Source of the DNA: an uncultured Mycoplasmatota bacterium
GTDB lineage: Bacteria; Bacillota_I; Bacilli_A; Izemoplasmatales; Izemoplasmataceae
Direction: 5' to 3'
DNA length: 64,000 nucleotides
NCBI GenBank assembly: GCA_913056275.1
Contig: CAJXLP010000003.1
Coordinates: 1 to 64,000, forward strand
In this document: positions 8,461-17,356 of the stretch, piece after piece
Layout: each line of letters begins with the position of its first letter
Numbering within the stretch: the stretch's first letter is position 1
Program-made: the position numbers and the translations under genes
Notes under the pieces: generated by a model
The model's database searches: none
What the model was told of the DNA's origin: nothing
Seen by the model: the letters and a program-made list of their open reading frames with translations, nothing else

Positions 8461-9664
8461 AAGCATGTTGAATGATGTCTAGCATCATTTCTAAGGCTTT
8501 GTGCATTTGGGGGATTGAGGCAAACTCAAAACGTCCGTGAAATTGGAAGCCCCCCGTTCCCAGGTTCGGACAGAGTAATCCTTCCCAGGTTAAGCGTGCG
8601 CCGTCTGTGCCACCACGAATCGGGGCAGAGTAAGGCGTGAGGCCGACCCGTTTGGCAGCCGCCATCGCTTTGTCGATGATGTCCATGCGGGGGCGAATCT
8701 TTTCTTCCATGTTGTAATAAGTATCGTGCATGCTTAAGGAAACTGCAGTGTAGCCAAGCTGATCATTCAAGTAATCGACATTTTTTTCGAATGTTGCTTT
8801 TTGGGCGGTGAATTTTGCGAAATCATGATTACGGATGATGTACGTGGCGGTCGCATTTTCTACCGATGCGTGTAGCTCAACTAAATGATTAAACCCTTCG
8901 TAGTTTTCCGTGTTCGCTGGATCTAAAAAAGGAGGTAATAAGTCATGAAACTGCATCGCGAGATGTCCGGCGTTAACTAACTTATTTTTAGCGGTCCCCG
9001 GATGAATGCTTTTACCAGTATAGGTCAACTGCGCAGTGGCAGCGTTGAAGTTTTCATATTCAATGCGCCCCACCTGCGACCCGTCCATGGTGTACGCGTA
9101 ATCCGCTTTGAAAAAATCATAATCAAAGCGATCGGCGCCGCGACCGATTTCTTCATCGGGGGTAAAGCATAAGTAAATATCTCCGTGTTTAATATCTGGC
9201 GTTTCCTTTAACGTTTCTGCGAGTTCCATCATTTCCGCTACCCCGCATTTGTCATCGGCCCCCAGTAGTGTGGATCCGTCAGTCACGATGATGTCATCAC
9301 CGATGACACGTTTTAAAGACGGGAACTGATCGGGGTGCATGGCATAGGTGTCGTTTAAATTAATTAACGACCCATCATAGCGTTCAATAATTCGTGGATT
9401 CACTGGATTGCCAGGAGCATCCGGCGATGTGTCAACGTGTGAGACAAAGCCAATGGGCGAAAAACCGTCGGCGTTTTTTTCAATTTTGCAATAGGTATAG
9501 CCATCGTCATCTAAAAATGCGTCATACCCCATATCTTTGAGTTCTTGTAGGAGTAATCGACTCAAATTTTTTTGCTTATCGGTCGACGGGCAGGTCTCAG
9601 ATTTTGAATTTGATTGTGTGTCTATTTTAGCGTAGCGAATGAACCGTTCGATTAATCGTGTCAT
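8459..9664 (-). CDS. pepT: Peptidase T (tripeptide aminopeptidase)
   Basis: A cytoplasmic dizinc aminopeptidase of family M20B that removes the N-terminal residue from tripeptides. Metal and catalytic residues are visible in order: 'SHVDTSPD' (His and Asp), 'LGADDKCG' (bridging Asp), 'TPDEEIGRG' (Glu base and metal Glu), 'MDGSQVG' and 'GFQFHGRFE' (metal His). The length of 401 residues is typical. A strong AGAGGTGA ribosome site precedes the ATG. It probably serves peptide nitrogen use together with uptake systems outside the window. Confidence 0.97.
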   Translation of the reverse strand: MTRLIERFIRYAKIDTQSNSKSETCPSTDKQKNLSRLLLQELKDMGYDAFLDDDGYTYCKIEKNADGFSPIGFVSHVDTSPDAPGNPVNPRIIERYDGSLINLNDTYAMHPDQFPSLKRVIGDDIIVTDGSTLLGADDKCGVAEMMELAETLKETPDIKHGDIYLCFTPDEEIGRGADRFDYDFFKADYAYTMDGSQVGRIEYENFNAATAQLTYTGKSIHPGTAKNKLVNAGHLAMQFHDLLPPFLDPANTENYEGFNHLVELHASVENATATYIIRNHDFAKFTAQKATFEKNVDYLNDQLGYTAVSLSMHDTYYNMEEKIRPRMDIIDKAMAAAKRVGLTPYSAPIRGGTDGARLTWEGLLCPNLGTGGFQFHGRFEFASIPQMHKALEMMLDIIQHA

Positions 9665-9803
9665 CGTATCACCTCTTAGGATGATTGTATCAAATAAGTG
9701 ATTATTTCAAACAGCTGCTTTGGGCATTATTATGAGTAAATCAATAACATAAACGAATGGGGTTTTGTATGATAAAAGTAGATTTGTTTTAAAAGGATAA
9801 GCC

Positions 9804-11198
9804 ATGCCATCGATTGATATTCTCGTCCCCTTATTTTTCCTGCTATTCTTTTTTGGATACCGGCTGTTTGAAAATCACCGTTCTGTCTTTTTTTGGGCGT
9901 TTTTCCGGTTATTAATTGTCGTCTTATTGGTCCATTTTGCATTTGTTGGATACGTCTGGCAATGGCTGTTTTTATACGCCACCATCGCCATTCTTATCGT
10001 GCTATCAATCAAAACCTTGGCCATTAATCAACCCACAGATGGAGTATCTAAAGTGCGTAAGTGGCTATGGGGCACCGCGATTACCTTAACAACACTCGCC
10101 TTCATTTTAATTTGGGTATTCCCCATTCGATCGCTCCCTGAACCGACTGGGGATTTGCCAACCGGGACCTTCTCTTGGGTCATTGAAACAGACCGAGAAG
10201 AAGCCTACACAGAGGCCCCTAACGATTTACGTCGCTTCAAGGTCCAAGCCTGGTATCCCGCGACAGTGAGTGAGACAGACGTGCCGGCCAAATGGTTAAT
10301 TGATGGGCGCCAAACAAGCCGTGGACTGGCAAGCGATTTTGGCTTTCCAGGCTTTATCTTTGACCACTTAGCCAATGTGGAGGCTTATTCGTATGTTGAC
10401 GCTGAGCCCGAGGCTGGCTCCTACCCAGTGGCCATCATTTCACACGGGTGGACAGGATTTCGTAATTTACACACCGATCTCGCCGAAGATTTAGCGAGTC
10501 ATGGGTACATTGTCTTTGGGACCAATCACGCCTATGGATCCGTTGCGACAGTGTTTGCGGATGGTGATTTTGCGCCGCTTAATGACAACGCTTTACCCCC
10601 CAGAGAAACTACGCCAGACTTTTTAACGTACGCGAATACGCTTGTGGGAACATTTTCCGCAGACATCATCGATTTACTCGATGCGTTGGAAACATTAAAC
10701 AGTGACCCACAGTGGGCTTTAGCAGGCCGCCTTGATTTAGACAACATCGCAGTCATTGGCCATTCAACGGGCGGCGGAGCTGGGGTACTTTCAGCCCTTG
10801 AAGATGCCCGGATTTCAAGCGTCGTTGGCCTTGATGCGTGGGTCGAACCGATTGCTTTAGACAGGTTGAATCAAGGATTGGATGTACCGAGTGTATTGTT
10901 CCGCAGTGAAGCCTGGGAAATATCTTTTAACAATGAGTACTTGTATCAATTGATGGCAGCCACACCGTCTGATTTGGATGTGTTTCAAATTACCGGCACG
11001 ACCCATTATGACTTTGGGATGGTTTATATGTTCTCAACCCTTGCCCCATTGATTGGCTTACAAGGCGAGTTGGGGCTAGATATGCCCGCATTACAAAATG
11101 AACTCGTTCGGTCATTTTTAGATGCAACCTTAAAACAGGGGTCATCCGTGAATTACTCTGTGTATCCCGAATTAACACCGGTCATCCCGGACGAATAG
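9804..11198 (+). CDS. Membrane-anchored PAF-acetylhydrolase-like alpha/beta hydrolase
   Basis: Residues 1-115 form about four membrane helices. The rest is an alpha/beta hydrolase resembling the plasma/type II PAF-acetylhydrolase family: 'RRFKVQAWYPA', oxyanion region 'IISHGWTGFRNLHTDLAEDL', nucleophile Ser321 in 'IGHSTGGG', probable Asp344 in 'VGLDAWVEP' and His401 in 'TGTTHYDF'. The catalytic domain should face outward if the helices are even in number, which is an inference. Likely substrates are short-chain or oxidised phospholipid esters, or other esters. The N-terminal module is duplicated as a separate gene at 6300. An AAAAGGA site precedes the ATG. Confidence 0.85.
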   Translation: MPSIDILVPLFFLLFFFGYRLFENHRSVFFWAFFRLLIVVLLVHFAFVGYVWQWLFLYATIAILIVLSIKTLAINQPTDGVSKVRKWLWGTAITLTTLAFILIWVFPIRSLPEPTGDLPTGTFSWVIETDREEAYTEAPNDLRRFKVQAWYPATVSETDVPAKWLIDGRQTSRGLASDFGFPGFIFDHLANVEAYSYVDAEPEAGSYPVAIISHGWTGFRNLHTDLAEDLASHGYIVFGTNHAYGSVATVFADGDFAPLNDNALPPRETTPDFLTYANTLVGTFSADIIDLLDALETLNSDPQWALAGRLDLDNIAVIGHSTGGGAGVLSALEDARISSVVGLDAWVEPIALDRLNQGLDVPSVLFRSEAWEISFNNEYLYQLMAATPSDLDVFQITGTTHYDFGMVYMFSTLAPLIGLQGELGLDMPALQNELVRSFLDATLKQGSSVNYSVYPELTPVIPDE

Positions 11199-11282
11199 TT
11201 CGTGCTAGATAGTATTTAAAGGGAGATTTCTCACTGCGTGTGGTTTAATACAGTTAACGATGCGTTAGAGGAGTCTTTTTTT

Positions 11283-12176
11283 ATGGTTAAAGCTTGGATT
11301 AAAGCGTCCCGTTTACCCGCTCAAACCTTTATTTTTCCCAGTTTATTGCTTGGGCAAATGTTGCATAGAAATGTGTCGGGATCATTTTCCTGGTTCGTGT
11401 TTAGTTTGCTCTTTTTCTTGGGGTTGACCATGCATTTTTATATTGTTTATGCCAATGATTATGCGGATTATGAAACCGATCGATTTAACCAAACATTTAC
11501 CCCGTTTACCGGTGGATCTCGGGTGTTGGTCGAGGGGGACTTAGGTCGTGCTAGTCTGTTACAAGGATCCGTGTTCATGGCGTTTTCAACGCTATTACTT
11601 GCGATATTTTTAAGCATTATCGCGGGGTCTATTTGGCCGGCCATCCTTGCAGTTATAGGAATTATTTTATTGCATGCCTACAGTTTTTATCCCGTCAAGC
11701 TGTCTTACCGAGGCTTCGGAGAAACCTTACAAATGGCGGGCGTGGGGCTCGTCTTACCGTTGATTGCGTTTACCGCCCAAGGCGGCGTGTTTGCGGATGT
11801 TCCATGGCTGATTATTTTAAGCTTATTGCCGAGCCAGTTAGCGATGGCCATTGGTACGGCACTGCCGGATGCACCGTCTGATATCTTGAGTAAAAAACGA
11901 ACCAGTGCAGTTCTGTTTGGGAATGCGAATGCGCAGCGCTTAATGGTACTCTTGTTTGGGGTCACATTCACCCTAATTGTATGGCAGTTAGGAGTTGTGA
12001 TTACCGTCCCATCCTTAATCTTTTACGGAGGGCTTGCATTGATGAGTGGTGGACTCATTTATCTGACATTCTTTAAAATTACAGTGCCCGGGACACCGGG
12101 AATGGTTGCTCTCACAGGCTTATCGATATTTACGAATACATTCTTAGTGCTTGCCACATCGCTGGTTTGGCTGTGA
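11283..12176 (+). CDS. UbiA-family prenyltransferase (MenA-like)
   Basis: A polytopic membrane prenyltransferase of about 297 residues that joins a polyprenyl diphosphate to an aromatic or related acceptor. The first Asp-rich motif is 'NDYADYETDRFN', followed by 'TGGSRVLVEGDL', typical of the MenA branch. The second motif lies in 'ALPDAPSDILSKKRT'. Eight or nine membrane helices are visible. I start at the ATG at 11283, preceded by GAGGAG; the GTG at 11238 is unsupported. A menaquinone or demethylmenaquinone role is likely from family resemblance, but no other quinone gene is in the window, so the acceptor is uncertain. Confidence 0.85.
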   Translation: MVKAWIKASRLPAQTFIFPSLLLGQMLHRNVSGSFSWFVFSLLFFLGLTMHFYIVYANDYADYETDRFNQTFTPFTGGSRVLVEGDLGRASLLQGSVFMAFSTLLLAIFLSIIAGSIWPAILAVIGIILLHAYSFYPVKLSYRGFGETLQMAGVGLVLPLIAFTAQGGVFADVPWLIILSLLPSQLAMAIGTALPDAPSDILSKKRTSAVLFGNANAQRLMVLLFGVTFTLIVWQLGVVITVPSLIFYGGLALMSGGLIYLTFFKITVPGTPGMVALTGLSIFTNTFLVLATSLVWL

Positions 12177-12241
12177 ACCAAGGAAATCTCATCGCACTCA
12201 CCGCAGCTAATCGACCAGACCAATTTTGATCATAGCTCACA

Positions 12242-12278
12242 AAAAAATGCCACTTTAATTTAAGTGGCATTTTTTTTA
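12242..12278 (+). terminator. Terminator after the UbiA gene
   Basis: AAATGCCACTT and AAGTGGCATTT form a perfect stem with a six-base loop and a run of eight or more T residues. It lies about 65 bases after the UbiA stop. Confidence 0.9.
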
Positions 12279-12324
12279 GTGAATGGCGTATGGCTTGTTA
12301 GAATGGGCCAAAGGAGTGGTTGGT

Positions 12325-13077
12325 ATGTTGAATGATAAGTATTTTGATACGTTTACGATGTTTACATGGGAGCATTACATTCCTGTTTTGATTGTGCTCT
12401 TTATCGTGGCGCTCATCTTTTTCTTTCGCCAGTCCCTGATCGAAAGTAAATCCAAGTACACCATTGGATTGATTTTGGTGGGTGTTACTTTGGGACTCGA
12501 AATTCTCATTAACATGTGGCGTGTGTACGCTGGAGCATGGAGTGTGACCACATCTCTGCCCCTCCATTTATCGAGTTTTTCAGCTTATTTGTCCATGTAT
12601 CTATTGCTTACGCGGCGCCAAAAATTGTTTAATGTGACCTTTTTCTTGATGATGATTGGGGCTTTGCTTGCGCTTGTGACACCGGGCATTCAAGGCAATT
12701 GGGGATTTCCGCATTTTCGCTACTTTCAATTTTTCGCCATTCACGGAATGTTAGTGATTAACGTGGCATATATGCTCTTTGTCTATCAATTTTCTGAGGC
12801 GATTCGCTATAAGCACATCTGGCTGAATGCATTAAGTCTGCTTGTGTTAGCTGCGATCTTATTTCCGTTAAACCTCATACTAGATAGTAATTATTTATTT
12901 CTTATGGCAAAACCAGGGCCAAATACCGCGTTTGATTTATTTGGGCCATGGCCGTGGTATTTGATTAATATCGCTTGGGCAGGCGTTCCTATTTTCTTCC
13001 ATCTTTTTTACGTCCCGTTTTACCTCGCTCAAAAACATGACAAATCCGCCGTCACCCGTGTAAAATCTGAAATTTAG
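12325..13077 (+). CDS. YwaF/TIGR02206-type integral membrane protein
   Basis: A 250-residue protein with about seven membrane helices. Blocks such as 'SLPLHLSSFSAYLSMYLLL' and 'FPHFRYFQFFAIHGML', with a conserved His in the helix after 'LPLH' and another in 'AIHG', match the uncharacterised YwaF-like family. No function is known to me. AAAGGAG precedes the ATG at 12325; the longer frame from 12283 lacks a ribosome site and overlaps the preceding terminator area. Its 3' end overlaps the end of the oppositely oriented acylphosphatase by 26 bases, with no terminator visible between them. Confidence 0.8.
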   Translation: MLNDKYFDTFTMFTWEHYIPVLIVLFIVALIFFFRQSLIESKSKYTIGLILVGVTLGLEILINMWRVYAGAWSVTTSLPLHLSSFSAYLSMYLLLTRRQKLFNVTFFLMMIGALLALVTPGIQGNWGFPHFRYFQFFAIHGMLVINVAYMLFVYQFSEAIRYKHIWLNALSLLVLAAILFPLNLILDSNYLFLMAKPGPNTAFDLFGPWPWYLINIAWAGVPIFFHLFYVPFYLAQKHDKSAVTRVKSEI

Positions 13078-13333
13078 TCATGCCATCATCCACTTGAATC
13101 GGGCTCATGGATATCTGATCAATACGACCAGGTGCCCTTTCTTTAAGCCATTTCTGGAAGGTTTCAAGGGAATCTTTAGCACCTTGTATAAGGCCAGAAA
13201 CCGATCCATCTGGATTGTTTTGAACGGTGCCTGACACACGGAGTTTTCTGGCCCATCTCTTAAGGGTAAAGCGCATCCCGACGCCTTGAACATGGCCGAT
13301 CATATGAAATGAATACGCGTAACTTTGTGTCAT
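13052..13333 (-). CDS. acyP: Acylphosphatase
   Basis: A small (93-residue) ferredoxin-fold enzyme that hydrolyses carboxyl-phosphate bonds such as acetyl phosphate. The phosphate loop 'GHVQGVGMRF' with catalytic Arg and the 'GTVQNNPDGSV' block with catalytic Asn are intact. I prefer the ATG at 13333 because GAGGA lies about ten bases upstream and the length then fits the family; an ATG at 13363 would add ten residues. The gene is single and convergent with the YwaF-like gene. Confidence 0.93.
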   Translation of the reverse strand: MTQSYAYSFHMIGHVQGVGMRFTLKRWARKLRVSGTVQNNPDGSVSGLIQGAKDSLETFQKWLKERAPGRIDQISMSPIQVDDGMTKFQILHG

Positions 13334-13445
13334 AATTGTCGTGTCCTCGTAAAAATGTGACATATAGGTCTTTTAAAAGCGTTTGCTAACTGTTAATATG
13401 ATAGCGTATCAAACCTAAATTATCGAATGATAGGAGTGATGAACG

Positions 13446-13868
13446 ATGGCAAACGCCATTATTGTATTTGGATCCACCATGGGTAATACGGAAACTGTTG
13501 CCGATTTAATTGCCGAAAATTTGAGTCAAGAAGTAAAAGTTGTGAATGTCACAGAAGTTGAAATTTCTGACATTAAAGAAGCCGATCTAGTTTTATTTGG
13601 ATCAAGCACGTGGGGAGACGGTGAACTGCAAGAAGATTTCGAAGATTTCATCGATGAAATAACCCCAGAATTGGTCAATGAAAAAGACGTCGCGGTATTT
13701 GGCTGCGGAGACGAAATGAGTTATCCGGATGATTTTTGTGCCGCAACGGACATTATCCGAGAAAAATGCGAAGCCGCTGGGGCCAATATTGTGACCGATA
13801 ATTTACGCGTTGACGGTGAACCAGAAGACAGCGAAGACGAAATCACAACATGGGCTCAAGCCCTATAA
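13446..13868 (+). CDS. Flavodoxin (short-chain)
   Basis: A 140-residue FMN electron carrier. The phosphate loop 'GSTMGNTE', the loop with the flavin-stacking Trp ('SSTWGDGELQEDF') and the loop with the stacking Tyr ('GCGDEMSYPDDFC') are all present. The protein is very acidic, as expected. A TAGGAGTG site precedes the start. It is a single gene. Possible electron donors include the ferredoxin-reductase-like protein at 18732, though partnership is not shown. It could also serve chorismate synthase, photolyase or radical-SAM enzymes elsewhere. Confidence 0.96.
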   Translation: MANAIIVFGSTMGNTETVADLIAENLSQEVKVVNVTEVEISDIKEADLVLFGSSTWGDGELQEDFEDFIDEITPELVNEKDVAVFGCGDEMSYPDDFCAATDIIREKCEAAGANIVTDNLRVDGEPEDSEDEITTWAQAL

Positions 13869-13948
13869 ATTAGGGATTTGACGCAGAGTATGCTATACTA
13901 ACAACGATGTAATGAAAAACTTGCATCACATTTCAAACAGACAAACCA

Positions 13949-13975
13949 AACGCTGTATGAATACAGCGTTTTTTA
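13949..13975 (+). terminator. Terminator-like hairpin in the leader of the DEAD-box helicase gene
   Basis: AACGCTGTAT and ATACAGCGTT form a perfect ten-base-pair stem with a two-base gap, followed by a TTTTTTATT run. It ends about 20 bases before the helicase start codon. It can act as the flavodoxin terminator, or as an attenuator in the helicase leader if a promoter lies between 13869 and 13945. Confidence 0.75.
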
Positions 13976-13995
13976 TTGCCTTAACAAGGAGTACT

Positions 13996-15264
13996 ATGAA
14001 TTTCAATGCACTGAAGTTACACCCGCTCATCTTACGAGCGGTCCAAGAAGATGGGTATAACACCCCAACCCCCATTCAAGCGCAAGCCATCCCTGCTTTA
14101 ATGGACGGACACGATTTATTAGGGAGTGCCCAAACCGGCACCGGCAAAACGGCTGCCTTTGCGTTGCCAATGATTCATCGCTTAGCTGGAATGCCCAATA
14201 AAGGGCGCGGCAAAGTGATTTCTGGTCTCGTCTTAGCGCCGACCCGTGAACTCGCCTTACAAATTAAAGAAAACTTTGACCGGTATGATCGTAAAACGCA
14301 CGTCAAAGCCCTCGCGATATACGGTGGAACCAGTAAACACAACCAAATTGTTAAAATTAAACGTGGCGTGGATGTTTTGATCGCCACGCCTGGTCGGTTA
14401 CTTGACCTCATGCAAATGCGTGTGGTAAAACTTGATCACGTATTAATGGCCGTGTTAGATGAAGCCGACCAAATGCTCGATATGGGCTTTATCGACGATG
14501 TCAAAAAAATCATGAACGCGTTGCCTAAGACGCGTCAAACGATGCTGTTTTCGGCCACGGTTCCAAAACCGATTGAGTCTTTGGCACGAACCTTATTAAA
14601 CGATCCTGTACGGATTGAAGTCACCCCGCAAAATGAACCCGTTGATACGATCAAACAAGAAGTATTCATGGTCAAACGTGAAGATAAAAAAGCGTTGCTG
14701 ATGGATGTCTTGAAACCGGGTGAATTTGAGTCTGCACTCATCTTTGCTCGAACGAAGCGCGGAGCCGATCATCTCGCGCATTACTTGCATAAAAAAGGCT
14801 TGCAATCGGGCGCCTATCACGGTGATAAATCACAACGTGAACGCGAACGTGTCTTAAATGCTTTTAAAGCGAAGAAAATGAATGTGTTAATTGCCACAGA
14901 TGTCGCTGCCCGCGGCATTGATATCAGTGCACTCTCACACGTCATTAATTACGACATGCCAGAAACCAAAGAAACCTACATTCACAGAATTGGTCGAACA
15001 GCACGTGCTGGAAAACTTGGTCAAGCGTTTTCGTTTTGTAGTCTGGAAGAAAGACACTTACTCAAAGCGATTGAAAAACATGTTGGATTTAAAATTCCGC
15101 TTAACTTGTCGCATAATTTCTTAATTCCTGCGAGTCGCCAAACTGCTTCGAAACCCGCGAATAAATCGCGTGCGAAAAAAGGTTACCAAGCGTCTAGCAA
15201 GAAAAAGAAAAAGACCGGTCAATTTCACCGTTCTTACAAAGAACGCGCTCACAAATATGCATAA
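13996..15264 (+). CDS. DEAD-box ATP-dependent RNA helicase
   Basis: An RNA-unwinding ATPase of the RhlE/CshA/DeaD group, used in ribosome assembly, RNA decay or cold adaptation. Motifs in order: Q motif in 'TPTPIQAQAIP', I 'AQTGTGKT', Ia 'PTRELA', II 'DEAD', III 'SAT', 'IATDVAARGID' and VI 'HRIGRTARAG'. The last 50 residues are Lys/Arg-rich with no fold visible and probably bind RNA. The ATG at 13996 follows AAGGAG. An in-frame upstream extension to 13912 would run through the leader hairpin and is unlikely. A bidirectional terminator follows immediately. Confidence 0.95.
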   Translation: MNFNALKLHPLILRAVQEDGYNTPTPIQAQAIPALMDGHDLLGSAQTGTGKTAAFALPMIHRLAGMPNKGRGKVISGLVLAPTRELALQIKENFDRYDRKTHVKALAIYGGTSKHNQIVKIKRGVDVLIATPGRLLDLMQMRVVKLDHVLMAVLDEADQMLDMGFIDDVKKIMNALPKTRQTMLFSATVPKPIESLARTLLNDPVRIEVTPQNEPVDTIKQEVFMVKREDKKALLMDVLKPGEFESALIFARTKRGADHLAHYLHKKGLQSGAYHGDKSQRERERVLNAFKAKKMNVLIATDVAARGIDISALSHVINYDMPETKETYIHRIGRTARAGKLGQAFSFCSLEERHLLKAIEKHVGFKIPLNLSHNFLIPASRQTASKPANKSRAKKGYQASSKKKKKTGQFHRSYKERAHKYA

Positions 15265-15303
15265 AAAAATCTCAGCCTTAATTTAAAGGCTGAGATTTTT
15301 TTA
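15264..15303. terminator. Bidirectional terminator between helicase and ECF S-component genes
   Basis: AAAAAATCTCAGCCTT pairs with AAGGCTGAGATTTTTT around a six-base loop, giving T runs on both strands. It directly follows the helicase stop and directly abuts the stop of the oppositely oriented gene. Confidence 0.92.
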
Positions 15304-15822
15304 CACAGACAAATCTGGCAATGATTTAACGAGGAATAATCCGGCTGAGGCAATGACTATTTGCAAGATGTTTCCTGGAATACTTCCCAAGGCTGGGATG
15401 AAGCCAACGCCTAGAAACAATCCTTCAAATACCCAGTAGCCAAAGACGATAATTGCCCCACCACTTAAAAGCGCCAACACATTCTTTTGCATGGAAACGC
15501 CTTGGCCCTCTTTAGTGAATGCAACACGGCCCATGACGTACCCCGCAATTAGTCTGACCACTAATGTACCAGGCGCCCAAATGGCCCAGATGGATAAAAC
15601 ATCAAATAAGGCCATGCCGACGCCACCGGCTAAAGCACCATAGGTTTTCCCATATTTGATGGCAATCACAAACATGACGAGCGTACCAAGGTGGACAAGG
15701 CCGCCTTGACCCATCAGGATCGGAATGTATATATTGATGTATGTCGCGACAAATACCGCGGCAATTAAAATTGATGTTAATGTGAGTTCACGAACCCGCG
15801 AATGACTAACGGTCTGTTGCAT
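15301..15822 (-). CDS. ECF transporter substrate-binding (S) component
   Basis: A 173-residue protein with five or six membrane helices of the ECF S-component superfamily. The pattern 'GGLVHLGTLVMFVIAIKYGKT', 'GALAGGVGMALFDVLS' and 'WAPGTLVVRLIAGYVMGR' matches the riboflavin-type S-component group (ECF-ribofla_trS), which also contains members for other vitamins. The substrate is not certain. The ATG at 15822 follows GGGAGG; the longer frame to 15921 is unsupported. The energising EcfA/A'/T subunits are not in the window and are probably shared, as is normal for group II ECF systems. Confidence 0.85.
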   Translation of the reverse strand: MQQTVSHSRVRELTLTSILIAAVFVATYINIYIPILMGQGGLVHLGTLVMFVIAIKYGKTYGALAGGVGMALFDVLSIWAIWAPGTLVVRLIAGYVMGRVAFTKEGQGVSMQKNVLALLSGGAIIVFGYWVFEGLFLGVGFIPALGSIPGNILQIVIASAGLFLVKSLPDLSV

Positions 15823-15953
15823 AGGGACCTCCCATAAAATTATCAAAATTAGTGTATCACCCCATTCAGTTAGCTGCACAAACAATGCTCTATGAATCTT
15901 TATGAGTCGGAAATATGTCATACTGTATCTAGGTCATTGTGAAAGGATGCTTA

Positions 15954-16928
15954 ATGATTCGATTTGGAATAATTGGAGCGGGCCGAATCGCCCACACATT
16001 TGCCCAAGCCATTGCAGCCACAAGTGGAAAAATTCATGCCGTTGCCTCCAGAGATATAAATCGTGCGAAGTCGTTTCAAAAGGCGTATGGCATTGAACGC
16101 GCCTATGACTCCTACCAGGCACTCTATAAAGATAGCGCTGTAGACATTGTGTATGTCGCTACGCCACACGGCTTACACGAGGCACAGATGCAAGAAGCAT
16201 TAACCTATCAAAAGGCGTTATTAACGGAAAAAGCATTCACGTTAAACGCCGCTCAAGCCCGGGGCATCTTAGAGCGTGCTAACGCGCAAAATGTATTTGT
16301 GATGGAAGCAATGTGGACGCGGTTTTTACCAGTCATTCAGGCGGTCCAAGACGTGCTTGAAACCGGCACGATCGGTCCCCTCAAAGAACTGCATGCGACG
16401 TTTTCATTTGCCGGAGATTTAAATAAAGCCGGACGCTTAGTGAATCCGCATTTAGGGGGCGGTGCATTACTCGATGTGGGCATTTACCCATTGACCGTCG
16501 CCGATCTATTTGGCACGCTGGATGGCACCATCACCAGCGATGTAAAACAAACAGACACCGGAGTTGACGGGTGGAATCAAATCCACATTCACACCCCGGA
16601 CTCAAAGATGGTGTTAGAATCAGGAATTTTGGAGGATAAACCGCGACATGCCACACTCATTGGTACCCAAGGCCGCATTGAAATTCCGGCCTTTTGGTCG
16701 GCTCAAGAAGCATTTGTCTATACCCATGAGGGAACGCTTATCACCCATATTAATACGCCCCATGTTGTGAATGGGTTTGAGTATGAAATTCAAGCCGTCA
16801 TTGATGATTTAGAGGCTGGTCGAATAGAAAACACCATCATGCCACATGCAACGACTCTAAGATTGCTGGACGTCATGGATCAATTGCGCCAATCTTGGGG
16901 TGTGAGGTATCCCTCGGAAAAAGTTTAG
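15954..16928 (+). CDS. Gfo/Idh/MocA-family oxidoreductase
   Basis: An NAD(P)-dependent dehydrogenase of 324 residues with an N-terminal Rossmann domain ('GIIGAGRIAHTFAQAI') and a C-terminal substrate domain. 'VATPHGLHEAQMQEAL' and 'LLTEKAFTLNAAQA' mark the usual active-site strand; the common EKP is EKA here. 'VMEAMWTRFLPV' places it in the dihydrodiol-dehydrogenase-like subgroup. Substrates in this superfamily are sugars, inositols or their phosphates, and cannot be predicted further. AAAGGA precedes the ATG at 15954. It is monocistronic. Confidence 0.88.
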   Translation: MIRFGIIGAGRIAHTFAQAIAATSGKIHAVASRDINRAKSFQKAYGIERAYDSYQALYKDSAVDIVYVATPHGLHEAQMQEALTYQKALLTEKAFTLNAAQARGILERANAQNVFVMEAMWTRFLPVIQAVQDVLETGTIGPLKELHATFSFAGDLNKAGRLVNPHLGGGALLDVGIYPLTVADLFGTLDGTITSDVKQTDTGVDGWNQIHIHTPDSKMVLESGILEDKPRHATLIGTQGRIEIPAFWSAQEAFVYTHEGTLITHINTPHVVNGFEYEIQAVIDDLEAGRIENTIMPHATTLRLLDVMDQLRQSWGVRYPSEKV

Positions 16929-16982
16929 CCTTCCTTTAGGGAAATAGTGACCAATTTTTTATAATAATACCGAGGTGATACT

Positions 16983-17318
16983 ATGGCACAAAAAAATGCA
17001 AAAATCTATGGGCTTACATCGATTTTACTGGCAGTATTAATGCTGGGAGCGATATGGCTTGGAAGCCCCGTTGAGCGAGATGATTTAAATGTGACAATCA
17101 TTTCAGGCAATGCGCCTGAGTCGATTCGTTTAACGGACGTTGAGCCATCGTATCAATACAGTTTAGATGGTGGGGTATCGTGGACGACCATTGGCGCTGA
17201 AGCGACCATGGACATTGCAGTGGGAGATGCCACTGACATTATCGTCCGTGATATCGATGTGACGGGCATTGCTGAACGTTATAACATCGAAGATGCACTT
17301 TCGGAATCCACCGATTAA
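16983..17318 (+). CDS. Small membrane-anchored extracytoplasmic protein, unknown
   Basis: A 111-residue protein with one N-terminal hydrophobic segment (about residues 9-27) that lacks a clear cleavage site, so it is probably a signal anchor. The remaining 80 residues are acidic and beta-rich. They contain 'YQYSLDGGVSW', a pattern frequent in Ig-like or jelly-roll surface domains. GAGGTGA precedes the ATG. A TATAAT box occurs at 16961-16966 without a good -35 element. I do not recognise a family. It lies 38 bases before the photolyase gene and may be cotranscribed with it. Confidence 0.65.
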   Translation: MAQKNAKIYGLTSILLAVLMLGAIWLGSPVERDDLNVTIISGNAPESIRLTDVEPSYQYSLDGGVSWTTIGAEATMDIAVGDATDIIVRDIDVTGIAERYNIEDALSESTD

Positions 17319-17356
17319 TCGTTTGATTTAAGCTTCAAATCTTTAAAGGAGTCTGC

